Shown here: piece by piece, positions 32,817-44,277 of the stretch
Layout: every line of letters starts with the position of its first letter
Numbering within the stretch: the stretch's first letter is position 1
NCBI GenBank assembly: GCA_008973525.1
Contig: WACJ01000514.1
Location: forward strand, 1-64,000
Source of the DNA: Stenopsyche tienmushanensis
Lineage: Eukaryota; Arthropoda; Insecta; Trichoptera; Stenopsychidae
DNA length: 64,000 bases
Direction: 5' to 3'
Notes under the pieces: model-generated
The model's database searches: none
Told to the model about the DNA's origin: nothing
Seen by the model: the letters and a program-made list of their open reading frames with translations, nothing else
Program-made: the position numbers and the translations under genes

Positions 32817-33189
32817 GAATTTAAAATTCCCGATACTACGTTGTCATTTGAGATTTTCAAGCTAACGCGGGCATGTTTTGAAGGTGGAGTCTCCATTTAA
32901 TTTTGTATTGAAAAATATTGCCTTTTCACACAGCAATGAACCAGATATTGACTGTCCAGTTAAAGCGTCTTTGTATAAACCACATAAAAATACACTCTTC
33001 AACTTCTGTAATTCCTGATTTTTTCATAACTTTTCGCTCTGAGCTTTCAACTGACATTAAACAATTAGTAAACTTCGTAATATGCAATCCATCACGTACT
33101 TAAGCAAAAATGGATACAATTCCCCACGTGCAAATCAGCTAATTATATATATTTTTGAGCATTTCGGATAATCGAAAATCATCAGCTCA

Positions 33190-35110
33190 AGAGATCGGAT
33201 CAAGCTCAGATGAGCATCGTCATTTATTGGATTGTCTCAACAGCATAATTATGAATCGAGAGTTGAACGACCAACTATGTATACCACTCCTCGATTTATT
33301 AAATCCATGATAAACACAAATCGAACATTGATTCTGAATTCCTACCACATATAATATGCTGTTATTTCTCAGTATTACTTGGTGGCGATGACATTGACTT
33401 AATCAATCAGGATGAGAAATGTGTACTGATGACTGATGATGCAAAGCACGTATGCTGTGCATGATTAAAATGATAGTAAAATATAAAAAAATCACAGTTT
33501 TTTAATATATTTTTATATGATTTACTAATAATTAATTGCAACTCTTTACTAAAATTGTGCATATATTGACTTTGCAATCCTATGTGTCACAATTTTAATT
33601 TTGTTCTTAAATTTGCCGCAAATAAGTTCTTTTTATTGCATCGATTTCCTCTCCAGCTTTTCCTATCAATGGGGAATTTTATATGGTGGTGGTATATATT
33701 ATGACAAGGATAACGTCAATGGATATGAGAGGATCTATGAATGAATTTTGAAACTAATTTATATTTAAATGATATAATTTTTATTAGGATTGAGTCCAAT
33801 ATTTTACAATTAAAGACCTAGAACCAATTTTGACTTGGACTTTGGAAATCGACTGCAAAATGATGTTATATTTAAGAATTTAAAATAGAAAAATGATCTA
33901 TAAATTCAAAAAGTCATATTAGAAACAAATAGAAAAGATTAGCGTTTATTGACATTGTTAAAATCCAATAAAACTATCATTTTAATCGATCAAAAGTAAT
34001 TGACTTAAGACAAGATCGACAGGTAGTATCCTTATGGCTATTAATATAATACTCTTTATTGCTCTTATTGGAAGTCAGTAGAAACGCGACTTAAAAAGCA
34101 ATATATATTGTTTCATATCATTTAATCTTGACTACTGTTATAACTGCTGGCTTAAGAATTTTGTAATAGTTTGATATTAGAATTTAGGATTATAGGGCTT
34201 AAATGTATCATAACATGATTCAACAATACAAGCTGTTAGCTGAAAAATATTATTTTGATATTGCTTATATTAAAAAGGACTTTTCTGGAGTAGGAATCCT
34301 TCCGTTGCTGGCTAAGGACTTTCTTTTCTATAAATTATATTAAATACAATAATTCTGATGATTCTGCATTCCTTCATTCACTTGATAGATAAGTATTTAA
34401 TAATCCATGAAAACAAACAAGAGACCAATCCATAACGTCTAGTTTCATCATTTTTGTTCCACTTTCGCAATAGATCAATTCAGTTATCAGGTCCTCAAAC
34501 AATCATTATAAATATAGAGCATGTAATAACTCGAGTGTCTTGCGATAAATAAAATTACATTTATAAGTGCACAAGAAAATTACCTTAACTTATCGTAGAT
34601 TTCTCACAAAATAAAAGGAATTACAAACGACAGCGAATTACGAGGGGATTAATCCAAAAATTGATTATTATGGCATAACATAATCCCTAGCGCTTAAGTT
34701 ATGTTAATCTTTAAAAAAATCACATTGTTCAATTGATCAGTTGATCACTGTTACCTTCACTTTTTTATAATTCAAAAGGGAGCTTTGGACTGTATGTTGA
34801 TTGGTTTGTAAACCACATTTGTAAATGTGGCCTGAACTTTAGCAGAAATGTGTACCGGTGCTTCGTCACGTAGGCTCAATGCGCATTTTAAAAACTTTCG
34901 AGCCATCCTAACTGTTCCCATTTAAATATATTTCTACTAACTTGCCAAAATTAAGCAGCACAATCCAATTCCCAGCATATTTTTTCAGAAGTAGTTTTCA
35001 CAGAATTTCCAGTATGAGAATCATCTTCCATCGACTATTTTCGTACATTTTAATTCGAAACGTAATCTTGAATCTTACAGTTACAGTCGCACTGAAATGA
35101 GGCTGTATAA
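33190..35110. other. AT-rich stretch, no gene seen
   Basis: No open frame with motif content and no family copy was recognised. A possible imperfect inverted patch near 34640-34700 was not followed up. Confidence 0.35.
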
Positions 35111-35286
35111 AACACATCACTCAATAAGTTCGTAGGATAGGATATCATATATTTGGCGCCACTTTTGACAAATCCATTTGATTTTTAAGAAGTTTCAATC
35201 TTCAAATAATTTATAGCAATCTGATATTTAGTTCACAAGTTACAGTGGCTTGAAGGACGCTATTTTTACTCTGAGAAAAATCTTAT

Positions 35287-35422
35287 ATATGTATACATAT
35301 ATAGAGTACATATATGTTATTCAAATTGTTATATTAACCTTTCCCTACCGGTGATGTATTTACTACACATATGCAATCCCGAAATCCTGGGATCAAAATT
35401 TTGGCTCGGGATTGGATTCCCT
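35287..35422 (+). repeat. Repeat family A, copy 7, nested in a mariner
   Basis: Retains only the two edges: ATGTATACATATATAGAG through CCGGTGATGTATTTACTACA, joined directly to GCAATCCCGAAATCCTGGGA and GGGATTGGATTCCCT. The whole family A middle is deleted. Confidence 0.75.
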
Positions 35423-35439
35423 AATCACTACACATCAGA

Positions 35440-35690
35440 ATCAAACAGACACCTATTTCACAAGTCGATCGCGACAATGGCAAACTTGCACGAGTTGCAC
35501 TTTGAACTGCTTCCCCATTCATCTAAAAAGAATATTCCACGGAAAGAGATTTGACTCCAATAAAGGAATGATTGCCGAAACTGAAGCCTATTTTGAAGCC
35601 AACGATAAATCGCGCTACAAAAACGGGATCGAAATGTTAGAGAAGCGTTGGAATGAATGTAACACTCTTGAAGGAGAATGCGTTAATTAA
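35440..35690 (+). pseudogene. Mariner transposase C-terminal fragment
   Basis: One frame gives SIATMANLHELHFELLPHSS. A shift then leads to LKRIFHGKRFDSNKGMIAET, EAYFEANDKSRYKNGIEMLE and KRWNECNTLEGECVN with a TAA at 35688. The block between them, which in relatives holds the third catalytic Asp (SPDLAPSD-type), is missing, so a small deletion removed an active-site residue as well as shifting the frame. Confidence 0.8.
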
Positions 35691-36145
35691 TAAAGTCGTT
35701 GCTTATTAAAAAAGTTGTTGTTTTGTTAGTCATCCTACGAACTTATTGAGTGATTTGATACAACATGTATGATGACAACAATCATTTATGATGACAAAAA
35801 GTAGCTGTTGAAAATGACATTGTTCGGTGTCATTTGAATTGTTTGCTGGAAATGAAGCTGGAGTCGAATGCTTTATGATGGTTGGTTATAATATTTAAAT
35901 TCTTCCTTTATCGAAGTATAATATGTTTAACTCGATTATATATGGTCGCAAAGCAACAATAAATCTAAAAATTCATCAGATATATAACTCTATCGAATTT
36001 TATCTTTTTAGGTCAATGGAACTTATAGATGATTTTTAACAGGTTGTTTTGATAGATCTAAGCATGATTGCAACTAAATTTCATGATATATATATATGTA
36101 CATCATATTGTGCTCTGAGGCTAAAAGGGTTAAATTGATATTTAA

Positions 36146-36303
36146 CCTTCTCCATGCTAAACAACGATATATCGCCGATTGTAAAACTAACGAGGATTGC
36201 AAACAACGTTCGCTATTGTTTCTGTGCGTAAGGGTATCAAAAAAAGGGAGGAGATAACAAATAAAATTCCGTTCATCAAAAAAGATTTGTAGCAGGTAAA
36301 GGA
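36146..36303. mobile_element. Possible piggyBac-type MITE
   Basis: TTAA flanks lie at 36142-36145 and 36304-36307. The ends CCTTCTCCATGCTA and (reverse-complemented) TCCTTTACCTGCTA are imperfect inverted repeats. A CGATATATCG palindrome near the left end resembles the GGATATATCC motifs of the MITE at 15688-15974, which hints at a shared family. Confidence 0.5.
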
Positions 36304-37077
36304 TTAAAAATAAGTAACAATGAAAGAGAAACTAATTTACTGCATGGTAAGAATTAAATGCATCAAATATTATCAACAAAAAAAATTAAATCACCTTATC
36401 AGTTTGTCTAGATTGCATTGAAAGTGACAATTAAGCGAAGAACACGTTCTTGTCAAATGTACCTGACGTTTCTGTATAATGATATTCGAATGAATTTACA
36501 TTTATAATTAAAGTCGTTCTATCAACACCGTTAAAAAATATGGTAATTTCTATAAAGCTAAAAAGTAATATTAAAATGCATGCTGTTTGTTATTTCTGAA
36601 GGATATGAATTTTTAAGGATAATAAAAAGTTCTTCGTAACCGTAATGCCATCTCTTTGAGAACGGGCACACTACACATTTCACACTCGATATCATCATCA
36701 TATCACTCATCATCATTGATCATATAGTTTCATTTGCTTGCTTAGCATGCAGACTAAACAAATATTTCAAGGCACGTAGACGGACTTCCATGATAAAGGT
36801 GAATAGCACCCAGATTAAACTGTTTAACAAAATGATTAAAGTGCTTTATTTACGCCTTCAACTTTTAAAACGTCCATACATCGACAACCATTACATTTTA
36901 ATACTAAAATTTAAATATATTTAGATTTGTAGGGTGAGATTCCCCAAGTGACGCTTATACGAAGCATATCCATAAATTAAGTGTACTGTCACAATATTAG
37001 GCTGTGATTTTTTGTTTTTTTTTATGGTTGGTCATACTGAGTGGTAGAGGAGAATCTCCCGGCAAAGTGAGAGAGAC

Positions 37078-37490
37078 CCTAAAAAACTCAAAAGAAGCAT
37101 TCAAAACAAAAGGAGGGGTATGCTGATGAGAGGAGTGTGCTTGTTGTACGATAACGCCCGTCCTCACACAGCCTTAGCCACCAAGGCACTCTTTGATTTA
37201 TTTGGTTGGGATGTTTTGAACCATCTCCCAGGTGAAATTAAATTTTCAATCGACAAGCAAGTGCAGAAAGAGGTTCTAAAATGGGGGAAGGAGCTGGCGG
37301 GAGAGTTCTTCGAGGAGGGCATAAAGAAGCTTGTGCCACGGCCCACTAGATGCATTGAACAGGATGGCGATTATGTTGAAAAATTGTTAACAAGTGTATC
37401 AACAATATCCTGTATTTTTTTTCAAATACAAATTTTCTAAAAATATATAAAAACTTAGAACACTTACTTTCGGGATATCCCTCGTATTAG
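37078..37490 (+). pseudogene. Mariner transposase C-terminal part with terminal repeat
   Basis: The frame from about 37083 reads KKLKRSIQNKRRGMLMRG, then VCLLYDNARPHTALATKA, which holds the second catalytic Asp, and continues FDLFGWDVLNHLPGEIKFSI. The usual SPDLAPSD block between HLP and the next conserved segment is gone, so the third Asp is lost without a frameshift. The C-terminal VQKEVLKWGKELAGEFFEEG and RPTRCIEQDGDYVEK match the family's end. A likely terminal repeat, TACTTTCGGGATATCCCTCG, lies at about 37465-37486. The 5' two thirds are missing. Confidence 0.8.
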
Positions 37491-37544
37491 GATCGTTTAC
37501 GTAGACCACGCAATTATTTACCCGGAAAAGATGGCTAGATTAAC

Positions 37545-37640
37545 CAAATATAAGACAGCAGATCTATTCTAAATGTTTATTTGTGCTACTTTAGACAAGA
37601 GAGGTTCCAACTGCGAGACTTTGTTCATGCGAAATATATA
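37545..37640 (+). repeat. Dispersed repeat, inverted copy at 49868-49945
   Basis: TATAAGACAGCAGATCTATT, ACTTTAGACAAGAGAGGTTC and CCAACTGCGAGACTTTGTTC match the reverse complement of 49868-49945 (GAACAAAGTCTTGCAGTTGG onward). No coding content was seen. Confidence 0.6.
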
Positions 37641-38644
37641 TTTTTAAATCAAAAAGACGCTAATCAGTACATAGCAACATTGAGACAATTTTTTTTTAAA
37701 GATTAACATCATTAATTATATCTTATAAAAAGTCGTTTTATAACGTCAAAATTTCAGATAAGTTTTGTAACATATCTCAATCGTATCTATGTGAACTAGT
37801 TTTCCATTGAGGTGACTAAAATTTCTATCAATAATATTAAATACATACTTTTTGGTGATATTATTGGGAAAAAATGCCTAGATTTTGATCCGTGTTAAAA
37901 ATAACATTCGCAAAAAGCTTATATCGTCATGCGCGTAAAAGGAAGAAACAATGAAGTGCTTGTTCCAGAAAATTTTCATAGGTTCTTTTAGCACTCTGAC
38001 TAACTGCTGACCCAGTGGCTGACCTCATCGATGATGGTAATTAGACTGTCTGAGTAACAAATCTGTCAAAAACATCTTGGTCGATATATGAAAATATGTT
38101 TTCTATGGGTTTGGTGCTCTAATTTAATTTATGGCGGTATAAATTTCAGTTTAATGATCGTCTGTAGGGACCCAGTCAAATGCTATAACTATGATCTACA
38201 CGTCTAACAATGCGTTAAATATGTCAAGGCAGCAGGATCATTATAGGGATGTTGGTTAAGTTCTGGCCGGTCTTACATCGCTTATATTGCTCAAGGACAT
38301 TATTTTGATTACTAACGACATATGTGATTATCAGAACAATATATAATGTATATGTATACGTATGTAATTCGCAATAAAACCCAACCTTTTTTCTAGGATT
38401 GCCTACTGCGGTTGACACGAAAGAAATACAAATTCAGACATATCCTTTGTTTTATATCGTGATGATATTCCACTTTCAATGACATTTTGATCAATTATCA
38501 AAGTGCTATCTAATCATATATGATAGTAACCTCACCTTCAAAAGGTATTGAGCTCAATAGCTTGGAATCAGGTGGTAACTTCTTCCAGTGCTAATTACGA
38601 TGAAGAATAAGGAACAATGGCGATTAATTAACTCAGTGCCCCGA

Positions 38645-39790
38645 ACCATTGTTTTTTTTTCATTTCTGTTTTCGTTCCGGTTCAGTTTCAAATATTAATA
38701 TCGGTTAGATTACGGGTTTCGTTCCGGGAGAATATTATTCTATTTTCGGTTCAGCTCCAAGTGATACATTTTTGTAGCATAAATTTCCTTCTTTTATAAT
38801 AAGCATTCTATATGAATCATCATCATCATAGTGCAACCACAAAAAGTCAACTGCAAAACTATGGACCTCTTCAATATCCATTCACAGGAAAGGGTTACAT
38901 CTATTATGTCTGTATGATACATTCACCTCCACATTCGCTCGATATTGAAGGAAGCATAATCTCTGAGTTTCATTTGGAACGCTCACCCAGCGGGTCTCCT
39001 GGATGAACGTATCGAAGGGAACTTTCGCGACTGTCTCGATAGGAAAGTGTGGATGGGGTTTGTAAAGACTCAGCAGTTTTCCTCAGAAGACCGTGGAAAG
39101 CTGTTCTAGACGACCTGATGATCTTGATTTTACTGGAAACGGCTTTCTTGAATGCAAAGAGTCCAGTCCCTCCTTTCCTAGCTAGGGTGTAGTAGAAGAC
39201 ACACGTGAAGCTCAAGTACATCTCGGATTCGCTCCTAAACCAACTGAGGGTGTCTCCCCATCCACGTGCAACTTGCCCAAATTGATTCGAGACTGGGTGG
39301 TTTCCTTTTTTAGGTTCTATATGAATAATATTGTCGAATTTACTAATTGATGGTTCGTCATAAAAAAAGGTTGGAAGTACATAACATTAGTAAATATGTA
39401 CATTGAAATATGGGAATCCCAATCTGGATGCATAGCAACTAAATAGGAGGAGATAAGCTTAACAAAATACTTAATTCATAATAATTAATTATGATTACAA
39501 GCTGGAATCTGGGTTGATAACAAAATTATCTGAATTTTAAAAAGACAATTAACAAGATGAACAAATAGTAAAGATTACAGTATTATCAAATGAATTTAAT
39601 CAAATAAAGAATGCTGAAGGTCACATATATTATTATATAAACACAAAAATCATACCGAACCGAAATAATTGATATTTTCGAAAGCCGTTTTGTTTCGGTT
39701 TTCATTCCAACAAAAATAACGGTTTTACCATTTTTATGATATCGGTTCAGTTACGGTTCGAAATCCTGAATCATTCCATTTTCGAGTTCG
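38645..39790. repeat. CGGTT-rich element split by a family B copy
   Basis: The left part (GTTTTCGTTCCGGTTCAGTT, ATCGGTTAGATTACGG) and the right part (ATACCGAACCGAAATAAT, GATATCGGTTCAGTTACGGT) are both rich in CGGTT/AACCG units, and repeat family B (38812-39320) lies between them. This may be a hAT-like element with subterminal repeats that was invaded by family B. Ends and target duplication are not established. Confidence 0.4.
38812..39320 (+). repeat. Repeat family B, copy 2
   Basis: Begins at an ATCATCATCATC run, followed by CTCTTCAATATCCATTCACA, GGTTACATCTATTATGTCTG, CGCTCGATATTGAAGG, CTGGATGAACGTATCGAAGG and GACTGGGTGGTTTCC. It is the copy most similar in length to copy 1. Confidence 0.65.
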
Positions 39791-39799
39791 CAATAATTA

Positions 39800-40970
39800 A
39801 TAATAAATCATTGAGATATCGCAATACAATTCTTATGATCATTCACAAGAAAGGCTTGTTTGGGTGGAAATTTACAAATTAAATTCTGATGTCAAGACTT
39901 CTCAACGTGGACTGCAATTACGTCGAAATCGTGGATATTTCCATTTGAGAAACAGATTTTTGTAAAAATAAAACATGAGTACCACTGCTCTCGAACGAAT
40001 CAACTGTTTAAAAATGTGCTTATTTAAATTTGATGAGACGTTAGCGTTATCTGCTAGATTAAATGTACGTTAAGTGCACTTATACATTGCATTCAATGGA
40101 TCTAAAAATGCAAAGTAACAATATTATCGAAATAGATAAATGGAATAGGATACAAGCAATCAACAGAAAGCCAATTCAATTTACAGAATAAACAATATTG
40201 AATTTCCAATGAAAATTTCATTGAGTACTAGTAATTTTGCAACGGCTTAGGCATGTCTTTCATCAAAAATGGACAGAACTTATCTTATTATAATGAATAA
40301 ACACAGTCGGATAAATTTGATTGAAATGTGAGCCAAATAAATCATAAGCAATGTATACGATGCAATGTTAATCGTTAATATATATCAATGATCTAATACT
40401 AAAAATAATATTTGTTCGTTCGTATTTTATACGATGCCATACAATTCATCCGATTGCGACAAAATTTTGTCAACTTATTGTTTGCATTTGCACGAATGCT
40501 ATAGTATAAGTATTGTTTGTGTACGCAATTTGTTATGTGAGACGTTTAATGCTTGGCGCATACTGGTCTGATGGTTGCTAAAAAGAATTAAGCACAATAG
40601 CCGTCGACTTGTTATGTTCTTGCCAAGCGTCCGGTCTTCGGTGGACTATGTCGTGAAGCGGATCGATACAAACGTCATCATTTCAATTCATACCTGGATC
40701 AATTCATTTGGCGACAACAGGAACACATTGAAGTTACTTTTGTTATGACACATGATCTGAAAAATATATTAGGGAAGAAATTACTATTGGCGAAATCGAA
40801 GATTAAAATTTACAAAGCATTAACACTTTACAGTCCGGGTGTTCCGCGCTAAGCTTTGTCCAAAGCCCGGGCAGGCATTGATTAAAAGACACGTAAACAC
40901 AATAACAAAACATAAGGACAACATTTAATTAGTTCATCGTTCAATATAAACATTATATTTGAATTGCGAT
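39800..40970. other. AT-rich stretch, no gene seen
   Basis: A small G/C-rich patch (GCCCGGGCAGGC near 40866) precedes the helicase fragment and may belong to the same element. Nothing else was supported. Confidence 0.35.
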
Positions 40971-40974
40971 CACC

Positions 40975-41253
40975 ATGACATGTATCAACGGTACCAGGCT
41001 TTTAGTGAAAAAGATTATGAATAATATAATCGAAGCTATAGTTTGTAATGGAAAGATACCGACTGATATACCATTCGAATTGAAACGTATGCAGTTTCCA
41101 GTGAGAGCATCAACAAAGTATGTACAGGGACGCACAGGGTATGCGTGCATGCTTCTCACGTGGACAGCCGTATATGTGCTGCTCACGCCCAAATCATTTA
41201 TTATCAGACGCACTACACGGAAAAATATTGTGTATCAAAAAGCACTTAATTAG
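40975..41253 (+). pseudogene. Helitron Pif1-type helicase, C-terminal fragment
   Basis: Helitrons encode a Rep/helicase protein whose helicase domain is Pif1-like. The frame reads CINGTRLLVKKIMNNIIEAI, VCNGKIPTDIPFELKRMQFP and later RKNIVYQKALN. The CNGTRLxVKxLxxNxIEA, PxxFxRxQFPV and NIVYxxAL motifs are those near the C-terminus of this helicase family. A segment is deleted between NGK and IPTDIP, and the AFAMTINKxQGQ motif between the two halves is replaced by unrelated residues. No Rep nuclease or Helitron ends were found. Confidence 0.65.
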
Positions 41254-41279
41254 CACGGCATAAGCACGATCTTTGAGAC

Positions 41280-41493
41280 GAGGAAAAAGATAAGAATTCT
41301 CGCAGTCTTGCAATTGGATTACAAATCGGCAGTAACCGAACATTTTATTAAGAATGATCATCACATGTATTTTGCTGGTACAAAAACCGCAGCAATCGCC
41401 GAAAACTTCGGCATCAGAACTGAGAGAGAAGCGATAGAAATCGAAAAACGAAGAACTAACAGGCGCAATCAACAGATAAGACGACGGCATTAG
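41280..41493 (+). pseudogene. Penelope-like GIY-YIG endonuclease tail (probable)
   Basis: The frame ends KSAVTEHFIKNDHHMYFAGT, then KTAAIAENFGIRTEREAIEI and a basic tail. The SAVxEHxxxxxHxxxFxxTKxxA...REAIEI pattern is typical of the end of the GIY-YIG nuclease domain in Penelope-like retroelements. The reverse transcriptase part is absent. It directly follows the helicase relic and could be a separate insertion. Confidence 0.5.
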
Positions 41494-41835
41494 CCCAGAG
41501 ATTAGCTAACAATTTTATTGAAAATTAAAGCGTCAATATCTAAGCAAAAAAAATTTGAAAGTCCAAAAATTTCCAATTAAGGTACGACAATACATGGTCC
41601 AAAATTGCACATTGGCAGCACTGGACGAAAGATGCTCACTAGGAGCATCACCAAAGCGTCGGCAGTTATTCCGCGTCCGTGAGTCCAACAGGAGATTCGA
41701 AATATCGAAAAGAGGTATATTTAAATTCTTAATTTACCTCGAAAATAATTACTAAGTGTTGTAATATACCAAAAGCACTTCAATAAATGGAATTAAGACA
41801 TAAACACTTTATTTCTTTGTGTGGCATTGCAATAC

Positions 41836-42137
41836 ATGCCGGGTAATCGTAAAATCCTGTACTTTAATGCATTCCATAACGATTTTAGAAGCGTTCCAAG
41901 CATCCCTTGCTAGGTATAAAGTCTTCTTTTTTGTATCATAAACTGTTGATTGTCCTACTCACTCTATTGCTAATTTACAAAAATACTCATTACAATTTAG
42001 GAGGTCTAGAGTCTCACTATTGCATTTTTTTACATTGACGAAGCTCTACCATACATATGTACTATACTTGTATTGCCATGTCGGATTACAGGGAGTGCCG
42101 GATTAGACTGGGGCCGGTTTACCGCGGCTCTACTGTA
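41836..42137. mobile_element. pogo/Tigger-like MITE, right end preserved
   Basis: The right end reads TCGGATTACAGGGAGTGCCG then CGCGGCTCTACTG followed by TA. The body aligns with 49395-49615 and 54640-54885: TTTTTACATTGACGA, CATACATATGTACTATA and GTCGGATTACAGGG. The left end is not clear. Confidence 0.55.
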
Positions 42138-42139
42138 TA

Positions 42140-44270
42140 TATTGTTCTATAAAACAGTGGAATAGTTCCTCATACTCCTGTTATAAAATGAAATTTATCC
42201 AATGTTTCCAAATAATGTCTAATACATGGAAGCAATTGTCAATAGTAATTTACATTGATAGATTCCAATGCAACTGTACCATCAATTAAAACAATGAAGC
42301 CAATGGATGCAGAATGCTATCACGTGCTTCGACGTCATCGTTTGTGGAAGCAAAAATATCACCATTATGAAACCTGATCGTTAAATAGCCATTATGATAT
42401 TCATATGAACTTTCAGATGTATTCGGTTGCTACACTCCAAGTCTGGTTTTTAAATCGCACTGCGAAATTCGACGTACATTGGGATATTTCAACGACACTA
42501 ATATTTTTATGAATAACAAGTTCTTAATGGATTTTGTTTGTCACGTTGAGTAAAATAACAATGGACCATTAATGTGACAACGAAAAAAATATGTCAAGCT
42601 ATCTTGTACGAGTGCGGATATTTTAATTTTTTCTATAGATGGTTGACACGATAACACAATTATGTCAAACATGTATGTGACGAAATTTCCAAAGAACAAT
42701 GATTTGAAATTTATTTTCTAGAAAGGGAGCTAAAATGCAAATCTGAACAACATGTTTTTGACATGTAGAAGAAATTCAGTTTGAAAAAGCATTGATATAA
42801 TCACTCACGTGTTAAATTATTTCATTATCTTCTTGGATAAAAGATATTCTTCTTAACCCCTTTACCAGGTTCAATAAATTAACCATAACACTGATGATAC
42901 CACACAATATTCGTTCATTTCTTCGGAATATTTCTTAATTGCAACTTGAAATAAAAGGACAGGGTTACCATGCAAGCCTGCCTGTTTACTTCTGAAGGAG
43001 TAGTTTTTGCTAAAGAGTGGTGATTATCGGATAATGACAACACTCTAGAACAGTTAAGGGAGGATAACAAAATTAGTCAATGATAAGAATGATACGAGTA
43101 TCTTAATAATCAAAACAAACGCCTGGTCTTAAGACAATACGAACGAAAGTCGTCTTATCTTTGTTGAAAGAGCTTAATAGTTTATCCGACGATAGCGATT
43201 TCTGTTAATTATGCCTAAATTTTGTAACGGTTAAAAGATTCTTTAGAATACGATTTTTTGTTGAATAGTATGAACATTTACGAGTTTCTATATAAAAAAA
43301 AGACGCAAGACACTCGTCTCTGTCTCACAATTTCCGATCCGATAGGGTTAATTAACCAACCATTTAGAGCAGCGATTAGCCATAGGAAAGTAAGACTCTG
43401 CCCAAATTATAATTTGGACCGAAATTATCGTCTATAGTCACTATTAGCACGTACTTTTGGACTAGGGCGTGTATATAAATGCTGAAATATTTATACAATG
43501 CAAATATTTATAGAATACAAATATTCTATGATAATGTCAGAACTGTATTTGATAAGTTGCGACCATATTTATTTTAAAAACGGATAAAATAGGTTTAATA
43601 TATGATATGGCCCGACATTCTATCTGAATGATTCACAAACATAGATCAATATTGACTAAATGCATCGATTGGTGCAATAACTTTCTCTTGAGGCTTTCAT
43701 ACGTTTATAATTCCAAGAAAAATCAAAATCAATTATGAGCTACGTACATACGGCTAGATATATGCAAACAAGCCTTAAAAAAAGAAAGAAGACAACTAGG
43801 AACGACAATTTATAATTTTAGAAGGCTTAATATCATTGGCTTTTCTTCCTCTCTATAATAGCTGATTTATCTTCCTATAAATATTGTTCAGAATGTAGTA
43901 TTTATGTCCATAAATATATCAATTTAATGAGATTTACAGTCATTGAGTTAAAGATTAAATAACGTATATCATTATAATTTATCATCGTTCGTCTGATAAT
44001 AATAGTTGCAGAAATCTTTACCTTGGTTTTAGTCATCTATGTCCTTAGTTTCTTTTCAAATTACTGCGTAAATCTATTTTGCTTTTAAAATTGTGTTTGT
44101 TCTAATTCAGTTTATGATATTGTCAAGATCCATTAGATCTAATTAAGTAATTATTGGTGATTTCATTATTCCTCGGACAGATTGCCTCAGGGCGTTGATA
44201 GAATTCATTTTAGAAGATGTAATGTAAAATTGTACCCATCTTTGATTGTATACTTTATAAGATGTGTATA
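42140..44270. other. AT-rich stretch, no gene seen
   Basis: A family C scrap (CACACAATATTCGTTCATTT near 42901, preceded by TTAACCCCTTTACCAGG) is present. Otherwise there are no motifs or coding frames. Confidence 0.35.
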
Positions 44271-44277
44271 ACTTTAA

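Larger units (their letters stand above)
31238..33182 (-). mobile_element. Tigger/pogo-type transposon split by a Jockey insertion
   Basis: The left end AGTAGAACTTCGATTATCCG and the right end (GGATAATCGAAAAT near 33165) are inverted relative to each other, the classical Tigger end sequence. A second internal pair (CCAGATAATCGAAAA at 31296) lies just inside. Transposase remnants are on the minus strand at about 32360-32816. A Jockey retrotransposon fragment in the opposite orientation sits at about 31405-32335. The outer tips are eroded. Confidence 0.7.
35118..35757 (+). mobile_element. Mariner (mauritiana-type) deletion derivative with a family A insert
   Basis: The terminal inverted repeats CACTCAATAAGTTCGTAGGA (35119 onward) and its reverse complement (35737-35756) bracket about 640 bp. 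A 3' portion of mariner transposase is on the plus strand. A 136-bp family A fragment (35287-35422) interrupts the element. The same ends occur in the short MITE at 58631-58738. The target duplication is not evident. Confidence 0.8.
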
